Assembly (NCBI GenBank): GCA_021836225.1
Contig: JAKBJA010000006.1
Coordinates: 1-19,707 of the forward strand
Direction of reading: 5' to 3'
DNA from: Pseudomonadota bacterium
GTDB taxonomy: Bacteria > Pseudomonadota > Gammaproteobacteria > Burkholderiales > Thiobacillaceae
Length of the DNA: 19,707 nt
The translations under genes and the position numbers were made by a program. Below the pieces are notes generated by a model, which saw only the letters and a program-made list of their open reading frames with translations, searched no databases and was not told the origin of the DNA. Shown here one piece after another: positions 14,392 through 19,707 of the stretch. Positions within the stretch are counted from its first letter, which is position 1, and every line of letters begins with the position of its first letter.

Positions 14392-14626
14392 TTGTGGGAC
14401 GATTTGTGGGACGATAAAACATAAGTTAACAACATTTACTTATTATTCTTGTACTTATAGTTTGATAATTACGGACACCGCTTCCGCCATCACCCTATCC
14501 GCCCATATCCCAGGGCGTCCATAAAACCTAGTAAATACGCGATTTACAGCCGGCATTGCGTCTGCAATCATCCCGCGTTATCCTCCCCTATCCTGTGCTT
14601 TTTTGTGGGATTAATTGTGGGACGAG
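14392..14626 (+). repeat. Two pairs of 12-bp tandem repeats (TTGTGGGACGAT family) upstream of the integrase
   Basis: TTGTGGGACGAT occurs twice in perfect tandem at 14392-14415. A second pair, TTGTGGGATTAA and TTGTGGGACGAG, lies at 14603-14626 and covers the integrase start codon. Both pairs have the same 12-bp period and orientation, as arm-type integrase or excisionase sites often do. The AT-rich sequence between the pairs shows nothing else I can identify beyond weak promoter-like boxes near 14435-14466. Confidence 0.7.
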
Positions 14627-15771
14627 CAACGACCGACCGCGAGGTGAGAGCGCTTCTGAAAATCCCCGGCATGCATCGCGTCGGCCCCGGGCTGTACCTC
14701 CGTGTTCGCGAGGGCGGCGCGGCCTGGTGGATGTACCGCTACACGAACGCGGGGCAAGCCCATGAGCTATCGCTGGGACCCCTATACGCCAAAGGGCTCG
14801 CCGAGGCCCGCGCCGAAGCCGAGGCGCTGCGGGTAGCGCGGCGCAGCGGCTCAGACCCGGCGCTAGAGCGCCAGAAGCGGCGGGGGGTGCCGATTTTCTC
14901 GACCCTTGCCACGGAATATATCGAGTCCCACAAGGCCGGCTGGAGAAATGCCAAGCATGTGGCGCAGTGGGAAAGCACGCTGAAAACCTACGCTTATCCA
15001 GAGATAGGGAAGCAGCCCGTTGACCAGATTGAAACAGCTCATGTGTTGAATGTGCTGAAGCCTATCTGGTCCGACAAGACTGAGACTGCCTCTAGGCTGC
15101 GCGGCCGCATCGAAGCCATTCTCGACTATGCCGCCGCTCGCCATCATCGACAAGGCGAAAATCCGGCTCGCTGGAAAGGGCACCTCGACAAGCTGCTACC
15201 CAGGAAAAGCAAGGTCGCTCCCATCGAACACCACGCCGCTCTGCCGTATGCTGAAGCGGCTGCATTCATGGCGGCATTGCGAGAGCGTGAGGGCACTGGT
15301 GCTCGTGCTTTGGAGTTCGCGATCCTAACCGCTGCCAGGTCCGGCGAAGTGCGCGGTGCAACTTGGTCGGAAATCGATCTGGATGCAGGAGTCTGGGTGA
15401 TCCCTGCGACACGCATGAAAGCCGGGCGCGAGCACCGAATCCCGCTGTCGTCGCAGGCCGTAGCACTGCTCGAAGCCTTGCCGACCCACGACGGCCTCCT
15501 CTTTCCGGGGCGCAAGGCGGATCAACAGCTATCTGATATGTCGCTCACTGCCGTCCTGCGCCGCATGGGACGTGGCGACTTGACCGCTCACGGGTTTCGT
15601 TCGACGTTCCGCGACTGGGCGGCCGAGGCAACGAACTACCCCCACGAGGTAGCCGAAATGGCTCTCGCGCACGCCGTCGGCAACAAGGTTGAGGCCGCAT
15701 ACAGGCGGGGCGATCTATTTGAGAAGCGTCGCGGCATCATGCAATCTTGGGCCGACAGCCTGTATTCTTGA
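14605..15771 (+). CDS. int: P4-type tyrosine recombinase/integrase
   Basis: A 388-residue site-specific recombinase. The N-terminal arm-binding part carries a GPGLYLRVREGGAAWWMYRYT-type segment (about 27-47) typical of the P4/CP4-57 family; a core-binding domain follows (about 98-185). Catalytic residues are all present: R245 in TAARSGEVRG, K272, H329 and R332 in HGFRSTFRDW, H356 in ALAHAVGN and the nucleophile Y366 in EAAYRRGD. It starts at a GTG inside a 12-bp repeat; a second GTG four codons later is possible. These enzymes usually insert elements into tRNA genes, but no tRNA or flanking duplication was found here. It is the first gene of the only plus-strand block and may have brought in the restriction pair. 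Confidence 0.93.
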   Translation: MGLIVGRATTDREVRALLKIPGMHRVGPGLYLRVREGGAAWWMYRYTNAGQAHELSLGPLYAKGLAEARAEAEALRVARRSGSDPALERQKRRGVPIFSTLATEYIESHKAGWRNAKHVAQWESTLKTYAYPEIGKQPVDQIETAHVLNVLKPIWSDKTETASRLRGRIEAILDYAAARHHRQGENPARWKGHLDKLLPRKSKVAPIEHHAALPYAEAAAFMAALREREGTGARALEFAILTAARSGEVRGATWSEIDLDAGVWVIPATRMKAGREHRIPLSSQAVALLEALPTHDGLLFPGRKADQQLSDMSLTAVLRRMGRGDLTAHGFRSTFRDWAAEATNYPHEVAEMALAHAVGNKVEAAYRRGDLFEKRRGIMQSWADSLYS

Positions 15772-15833
15772 TAAGCCCTATAATCATTACCCAAAGATTT
15801 TCAATTTATTAGGCCGACGCAACGAATGGGATC

Positions 15834-17414
15834 ATGCAAACCGAACAAGAGCTAATCGCCCTTTGCCTTGCCCTGATTGGTGGGCAGGCCGGACTGTCCG
15901 CTCCTGAGCGCAAGTTGGTAAAGAGCGCACTGGCCACGCCAATTAGCCAGCGCGAGGTTTCGGCGGCGCGCAAGTCAATCCTTCGTGGTGCCGACCCCCT
16001 CGGCGAGGTCTTCTCGAAGATCCGATCAGCTCAAGACCGTCGTGCGCTCGGTGCAGTCTATACGCCGCATCCAATCGTGCGCTCGATGATGACCTGGCTC
16101 GCGAGCCAAGGCGAGCCGGCTCGGATTGTTGACCCAGGGGCTGGTTCGGGGCGATTCATCGTGGCAGCAGGCGCGGCTTTCCCGAGCGCCCAACTCGTGG
16201 CCGTCGAAATGGATCCGTTGGCAGCATTGATGTTGCGCGCGAACCTGAGCGCACGCGGCTGGACTGATCGGGCGACTGTGTTCGTCAAGGATTATCGCGA
16301 GATCAAGTTGCCGCGCTGCGCCGGTATGACGGCCTTCATCGGCAATCCTCCCTATGTGCGGCATCACGACATCACTGAGGACTGGAAAGGCTGGTACGCA
16401 TCCCGGTTCGCCGAACTTGGCATCAAGGCCAGCGCCCTCGCCGGCCTGCATCTACATTTCTTCCTGCAAACCCGCCTTCTGGCGAAAGCGGGCGACGTCG
16501 GCGCATTTATCACCTCCGCTGAGTGGATGGATGTTAATTACGGTTCGGCCCTGCGCCGGCTGCTGCTTGACGAGCTGGGCGGAACCGCTCTGCATGTGCT
16601 TGAGCCGACCGTCGAAGCCTTCCCAGGCACGGCGACAACGGCCGCGATCACCTGCTTCCGAGTTGGCGAGACCGACAGGCCGATCCGGGTTCGCTCTATA
16701 GGCGAACTGGCACGCCTCAACGGCTTGACCAAAGGAACCGACATCCCGCGCGAGAAACTGCAAGCCGCCCCGCGCTGGTCGATCATCGTTCGCCCGCCTG
16801 AGCCAACCATGGCCGGCGACATCGAGCTTGGCGAGCTATTCCGCGTGCATCGCGGCCAGGTCACGGGTGCAAATGAGATCTGGATCGCCGGCGAGCACGC
16901 GAAGGGCCTGCCCGATCACGTCAAGCTCCCGGCAGTCACCAAGGCTAAAGACTTGATCGCAGCCGGCGCGCACCTGCACTCAGCCGAGGTTTTGCGCCGC
17001 GTGATCGACCTGCCGGCCGAGCTGGATGACTTCACTAAAGAAGAGCGCCGACGCATCAGCGCATTCCTTTCTTGGGCAAAGCTCAACGGCGCCGACCAGA
17101 GCTACATCGCTCAACACCGGAAAGCCTGGTGGTCCGTTGGCCTCAAGGCGCCGGCTCCGATTCTATGCACGTACATGGCACGACGGCCGCCGCAGTTCAC
17201 GCTTAACGCATGCGACGCGCGGCACATCAACGTCGCGCATGGCCTTTACCCGCGCCAGCAGTTGGCCGACGGGGTGATGACTCGTCTGGTGACGTGGCTT
17301 AATACAAACATCAGCACGGGGAGCGGCAGAACATATGCCGGCGGCTTGACCAAGTTCGAGCCCAAGGAAATCGAACGCCTGCGCATCCCCAGCCTGGAAA
17401 CACTTCAAGCATGA
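15834..17414 (+). CDS. xamIM: N6-adenine DNA methyltransferase of a XamI-type restriction-modification system
   Basis: A 526-residue Eco57I/TaqI-like (gamma-class) methyltransferase that should protect GTCGAC by methylating adenine. Motif X region GAVYTPHPIVRSMM (about 73-86), SAM-binding motif I DPGAGSGRF (100-108), the acidic VAVEMDP (about 122-128) and the catalytic NPPY (171-174, in FIGNPPYVRHH) are intact. The long C-terminal half is the target-recognition part. A perfect TATAAT at 15779-15784 could be its -10 box, but no good -35 accompanies it. The stop overlaps the endonuclease ATG as ATGA, so methylase is made first and both are coupled. No controller (C) protein gene is present. The specificity is inferred from the partner endonuclease. 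Confidence 0.92.
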   Translation: MQTEQELIALCLALIGGQAGLSAPERKLVKSALATPISQREVSAARKSILRGADPLGEVFSKIRSAQDRRALGAVYTPHPIVRSMMTWLASQGEPARIVDPGAGSGRFIVAAGAAFPSAQLVAVEMDPLAALMLRANLSARGWTDRATVFVKDYREIKLPRCAGMTAFIGNPPYVRHHDITEDWKGWYASRFAELGIKASALAGLHLHFFLQTRLLAKAGDVGAFITSAEWMDVNYGSALRRLLLDELGGTALHVLEPTVEAFPGTATTAAITCFRVGETDRPIRVRSIGELARLNGLTKGTDIPREKLQAAPRWSIIVRPPEPTMAGDIELGELFRVHRGQVTGANEIWIAGEHAKGLPDHVKLPAVTKAKDLIAAGAHLHSAEVLRRVIDLPAELDDFTKEERRRISAFLSWAKLNGADQSYIAQHRKAWWSVGLKAPAPILCTYMARRPPQFTLNACDARHINVAHGLYPRQQLADGVMTRLVTWLNTNISTGSGRTYAGGLTKFEPKEIERLRIPSLETLQA

Positions 17415-18328
17415 CAAGTTCGCCGCCTCGCTGGAGCGAAGAAGAGCTTGCCGCCGATGCGGAAATATCTTCCGCTCAATTTCGAGCTGAACGATTGGCC
17501 GTTTCTGGCGCATGGGAAACACACTACAAACAGGCTCGCGAAAAATTCGAGCTGCTTTTCAACAAACTGAGCGACCTCAACCCAGGAGCCATCACAGACG
17601 GCAGCTTGGCGGAAGCCTACGGCCTGGATTTGGGGGATGCGCTGCGATACCTGGCTGGCCCGCCAATCTCTGACGATGACCTGCAGGTTATCGCTGATGT
17701 TGGCTCCATTGCGCCGGGGGTCTTAATGCGAAACCCCGACGCACTCCGCAAGGTGTTCGGGGTAATCGAGCGCGTCATCGACCCGCATCGGTTTCCCTGG
17801 ATAGCGGAGGGAGTCGGCCCCAGCAATCAGCAGCGCGAGGCGGCATTGCTCGCCTCGTCGGTTCTCCTGGCCGCCCAGCGCATCGCCACTGAGCGGCGCA
17901 ACGACGGCAAGGAAAGCCAAGAGACTAAAGTGAAGGATTATCTTCGCGGGCTCGGCTTCACCGAAGCCCCCGCCGTGGCGATCAACACGATCGTTAAAGG
18001 ACCGCAGGCCATGCAGTTCTGTGCCGAGTGCCAGCTTGGCGAGCGCAAGGCCGATGTGGTGGTGCGGCTGCACGACACGCGCCTCATGGCCATCGAGTGC
18101 AAGGTGTCCAACAGCTCGACCAACAGCGTCAAGCGCCTGAACAACGACGCCGCAGTGAAGGCCGAATACTGGATCACGCAGTTCGGCACGGCTCAGGTCG
18201 TCCCGGCCGCTGCGCTGGCCGGCGTCTTCAAGGTGTTGAACCTCAAGCAAGCACAGGCTCGCGGACTCGCTCTATTCTGGTCCCACGATCTTGATAAGCT
18301 GGGCACATTCATCGAATCGACCAGATAG
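17411..18328 (+). CDS. xamIR: XamI-family type II restriction endonuclease (predicted GTCGAC)
   Basis: A 305-residue enzyme matching the XamI family throughout: WSEEELAADAE at the start, ALRYLAGPPISDDDLQVIADV (about 77-97), HRFPWIAEG, a GERKADVVVRL stretch and IECKVSNSSTNSVKRLNNDA, ending FIESTR. The PD-(D/E)xK active site is visible as D215, E229 and K231. XamI is an isoschizomer of SalI (GTCGAC), and the plasmid has no such site, which agrees with this specificity. It is coupled to the methyltransferase by an ATGA overlap. Its last 20 bases also encode, on the other strand, the end of a 42-residue ORF, which probably marks the right edge of the inserted block. Confidence 0.9.
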   Translation: MTSSPPRWSEEELAADAEISSAQFRAERLAVSGAWETHYKQAREKFELLFNKLSDLNPGAITDGSLAEAYGLDLGDALRYLAGPPISDDDLQVIADVGSIAPGVLMRNPDALRKVFGVIERVIDPHRFPWIAEGVGPSNQQREAALLASSVLLAAQRIATERRNDGKESQETKVKDYLRGLGFTEAPAVAINTIVKGPQAMQFCAECQLGERKADVVVRLHDTRLMAIECKVSNSSTNSVKRLNNDAAVKAEYWITQFGTAQVVPAAALAGVFKVLNLKQAQARGLALFWSHDLDKLGTFIESTR

Positions 18329-18437
18329 CCCCTTTGCCCGCCCCCCGCCGCAGCCTGCGCAACAAGCGCCGCGCCTCACGCTGCGCGATCTGCCAGTCCT
18401 TCAGCCATGCGGCCGGGTCGATTCGTGCCTTTTCCAT
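18309..18437 (-). CDS. 42-residue basic protein, C-terminus overlapping the endonuclease gene
   Basis: A short, very basic helical protein (MEKARIDPAAWLKDWQIAQR, then RRLLRRLRR). AACGGAAAG just before the ATG is a fair ribosome site, and it closes the minus-strand cluster of small genes. Its last six or seven codons are read from the complement of the endonuclease 3' end. Since XamI-type enzymes normally end as this one does, the original C-terminus of this ORF has probably been replaced by the insertion. No family recognised. Confidence 0.5.
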   Translation of the reverse strand: MEKARIDPAAWLKDWQIAQREARRLLRRLRRGAGKGAIWSIR

Positions 18438-18469
18438 GCTTTCCGTTCTCCGGTGACGAAACGACGCGC

Positions 18470-18622
18470 TCAGCGCGGCTGGTAGTTGATGAAAATGAAC
18501 AGCCACGCCGCCGCCGCGACACCGTATAACACGGCGTCTTGGTGGAACCCCGCAGCGAGACCGACGAAGATTGCTGGCAGCGAGAAGGCGAGCGCGTGCA
18601 GCGTTGTGCGGGCGAGACTCAT
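18470..18622 (-). CDS. 50-residue two-helix membrane protein, unknown
   Basis: The ATG overlaps the stop of the 161-residue gene (ATGA), with GGGGTGG upstream. Two hydrophobic helices fill almost the entire chain (about 8-25 and 30-46), and the end is NYQPR. The size and two-helix shape are reminiscent of small channel subunits or holin-like proteins, but no family is claimed. It is probably made together with the 161-residue protein. Confidence 0.65.
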   Translation of the reverse strand: MSLARTTLHALAFSLPAIFVGLAAGFHQDAVLYGVAAAAWLFIFINYQPR

Positions 18623-19104
18623 TTGCCACCCCCGATCTGGTGCGGCAGCAAGAGCTTGCCGACCGGCGGCGCCTCGGCTGCCCGGCGCTGCATCTCTTCC
18701 TCGCGCTCAAAGTGCCGGAAAGCCGCCGCCACGCGCATCGCCGCCGCGCACTGCTCCTGAGAAACGTCGGTCGTGGTCTCGCACGCCTTGACGATCTTCA
18801 ACGCGAGCTTGACGCGCCGCTCGTCTTGAACGAGGTAAACCGCCGAGCATTTGCCCGTCGCGCACTCTTCGAGATCGATCTTGCCGGCCGGCGGGGCGAC
18901 CTGGACGGCCTCGCGGGCGGCTTTGAGTTGCTGCAAGTCCGGCGATGGCTTGGCTGCGCCATAGCCCACGGCGCCGACGCCGACGGCAGCGGTGACAACG
19001 GCCGCGCGCTTCGCAACGCTGAGAAGAGAGAGGCCTTCGTTGGCGAACGTGAACCACTCGCGGAAGTTGTTCGCGGCGGCGAGAATTCTTAGAAAAATGG
19101 GCAT
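18619..19104 (-). CDS. Membrane-anchored protein sharing the TrbJ C-terminal tail
   Basis: A 161-residue protein with an N-terminal segment and a hydrophobic helix at about 28-49 (SVAKRAAVVTAAVGVGAVGYGAA). A probably periplasmic region follows with four cysteines (ECATGKC, KACE, QCAAA; two disulfides possible). A charged helix ends in AAEAPPVGKLLLPHQIGGGK. The APPVGKL-LPH motif is the same as at the end of the trbJ-like protein, with an identical 20-base DNA run (18653-18672 and 1854-1873). GAAGGAG precedes the ATG. The tail suggests a shared partner or a shared evolutionary origin with the transfer apparatus. No named family recognised. Confidence 0.72.
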   Translation of the reverse strand: MPIFLRILAAANNFREWFTFANEGLSLLSVAKRAAVVTAAVGVGAVGYGAAKPSPDLQQLKAAREAVQVAPPAGKIDLEECATGKCSAVYLVQDERRVKLALKIVKACETTTDVSQEQCAAAMRVAAAFRHFEREEEMQRRAAEAPPVGKLLLPHQIGGGK

Positions 19105-19131
19105 ATTGTGTCTCCTTCAAAAAGTTGGTTG

Positions 19132-19449
19132 TCACGCATCGATCAGCCGTTCGGCTGCTCTGATGAACCCGACGCAGCGTTGTGCGTCGTCGAACTGCAA
19201 GCCCCGGATGGAGTCGGCGAGCACGTTTTCTGCGCACACCGCCTCGACCGCGACGTAGAAATCCTTTGATTCCGTGTAGCGCCAGACATAACAAACACCG
19301 AGAAAATCATCAAAAACAAACACTGCGCCGCCCCCGTCAACCGAGGCACAGACGCGGCGCGATTCACGGTCAAGCGCATTGAACGAGTACATGCGCTCAA
19401 GAAAATTCTTGCAATTGAAGTCTTTTGTGAACATGTCTGCTTTCAGCAT
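19132..19449 (-). CDS. 105-residue soluble protein, unknown function
   Basis: It follows leader copy 7 with GGAG seven bases before the ATG and precedes the 161-residue gene by 27 bp, so it opens the small-gene operon. The protein has no membrane segment. It contains four scattered cysteines and beta-like stretches (RRVCASVDGGGAVFVFDDFLGVCYVWRY) followed by a helical C-terminus (AQRCVGFIRAAERLIDA). In size, leader and rough fold it resembles the 103-residue gene at 3374-3685, but I find no alignable motif. Function unknown. Confidence 0.7.
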   Translation of the reverse strand: MLKADMFTKDFNCKNFLERMYSFNALDRESRRVCASVDGGGAVFVFDDFLGVCYVWRYTESKDFYVAVEAVCAENVLADSIRGLQFDDAQRCVGFIRAAERLIDA

Positions 19450-19468
19450 TTTGTTTCTCCTGTGTTGT

Positions 19469-19510
19469 GCCGCCGGGGCGACATGACTACTTCAGTCAAA
19501 AATGAAAGCG
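19469..19510 (-). promoter_or_regulatory. Leader module copy 7 (small-gene operon), diverged
   Basis: CCGCTTTCATTTTTGA followed by CTGAAGTAG, then a CGCCCCGGCGGC palindrome and CAGGAG before the ATG at 19449. Here the core is preceded by TTGACT, which would serve as a -35 box, but no matching -10 is seen. Confidence 0.65.
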
Positions 19511-19517
19511 GCAGCAA

Positions 19518-19685
19518 TCACGAAAAACTGCCGACGATCATCCACACCCCAGACAGCCAGCCGCCGCCGACAACGGCGAGGGCAAGCGCGCTGGCGGGGT
19601 GTCCGTTTGTGATGAACGAAAGAGCGCCCCAGGCCATCGAGGCCAACATGCCGGCGGTGTCGATGATGTCTTTGATGCTGTCCAT
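19518..19685 (-). CDS. 55-residue membrane protein, unknown
   Basis: MDSIKDIIDTAGMLASMAWG, a short polar loop, then a hydrophobic stretch (about 30-52) ending VGSFS. GAAGGAG lies about nine bases before the ATG; an ATG five bases upstream is in another frame. It is complete only at the right end of the window and across the closure point, because the left end repeats its first 35 codons. It stands downstream of the large palindrome at 207-485 and upstream of leader copy 7. One or two short membrane helices are likely. No family recognised. Confidence 0.65.
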   Translation of the reverse strand: MDSIKDIIDTAGMLASMAWGALSFITNGHPASALALAVVGGGWLSGVWMIVGSFS

Positions 19686-19707
19686 TTCATTTCTCCTTCA
19701 GTTAGCC
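19581..19707. repeat. Terminal direct repeat, right copy (circular closure)
   Basis: Identical to 1-127 over its whole length; base 19581 corresponds to base 1. The 55-residue gene reads through the junction without a break, which supports circularity over a true duplication. Confidence 0.93.

Noticed and set aside
14302..14424. A 40-codon plus-strand ORF (MSTTFNKNNN...) across the rep promoter and the first repeat pair
   Set aside because: It starts inside the -35 region of the opposite promoter, its AAGG is badly spaced, and its end merely reads the 12-bp repeats as LWDDLWDD. An ORF of this length is not surprising in AT-rich DNA.
15779..15784. Perfect TATAAT upstream of the methyltransferase gene as a promoter
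   Set aside because: No acceptable -35 element at 16-18 bp; it is mentioned with the gene but not called as a promoter.
14116..18340. A direct repeat flanking the integrase-restriction block as attL/attR
   Set aside because: Comparing 14116-14604 with 18300-18340 gave only matches of about 7 bp (for example GCCCGCC), which is not meaningful in this composition.
1..19707. tRNA, rRNA, CRISPR arrays and IS elements
   Set aside because: No tRNA-like cloverleaf, rRNA segment, regularly spaced repeat-spacer array or transposase ORF was seen. The leader repeats are spread between genes and are not a CRISPR array.

Overview
The window is one complete small plasmid, written out slightly past its own end. 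Bases 1-127 and 19581-19707 are identical, so the molecule closes into a circle of 19,580 bp. The base composition is GC-rich. The gene families are an RSF1010/IncQ-type RepA helicase, a MobF (TrwC-like) relaxase, TrbJ/TrbL-type transfer proteins and a XamI-family restriction-modification pair. Together they point to a proteobacterial host, most likely a beta- or gammaproteobacterium (Xanthomonadales or Burkholderiales would fit). No marker fixes the genus.

Nearly every gene runs on the minus strand. Reading in that direction, a strong sigma70-type promoter at 14280-14308 starts a tightly overlapping replication operon: an AT-hook/HTH protein, a sigma-like DNA-binding protein, a stand-alone CHC2 zinc-finger primase fragment, RepA helicase and a RepC-like initiator. 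The 3' end of repC holds three 21-bp direct repeats that are also in-frame heptapeptide repeats. Beyond it lie a strong terminator and a second repeat array, so 10727-11202 is the best oriV candidate. Next come a small membrane protein with a TrwB/TraD-type coupling protein, an HNH nuclease, a possible oriT region, a ribbon-helix-helix relaxosome protein, a small coiled-coil protein and the 1,035-residue relaxase-helicase. Two small unknown genes follow, then a trbJ-(small membrane gene)-trbL operon. A cluster of short unknown genes, several with membrane segments, spans the closure point and ends at 18309.

The plus strand carries one foreign-looking block at 14605-18328: a P4-type tyrosine recombinase, an N6-adenine methyltransferase and a XamI-type endonuclease. 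XamI cuts GTCGAC, and I find no GTCGAC site anywhere in the plasmid. The endonuclease's 3' end runs 20 bp into the opposing 42-residue ORF, which suggests the block was inserted there.

The plasmid has a relaxase, accessory proteins and its own coupling protein, but no T4SS ATPase (VirB4), core channel (VirB7-10), pilin or VirB8. It does keep TrbJ- and TrbL-like subunits and a TrbK-positioned small membrane protein. It therefore looks mobilisable rather than self-transmissible, and may alter or exclude a helper's transfer machinery. No ParA/ParB or toxin-antitoxin genes were recognised, so the restriction-modification pair may serve as the stability system. Seven related leader modules (core CTGAAGTAG, then a hairpin, then a ribosome site) precede separate minus-strand genes and give the backbone a cassette-like layout.
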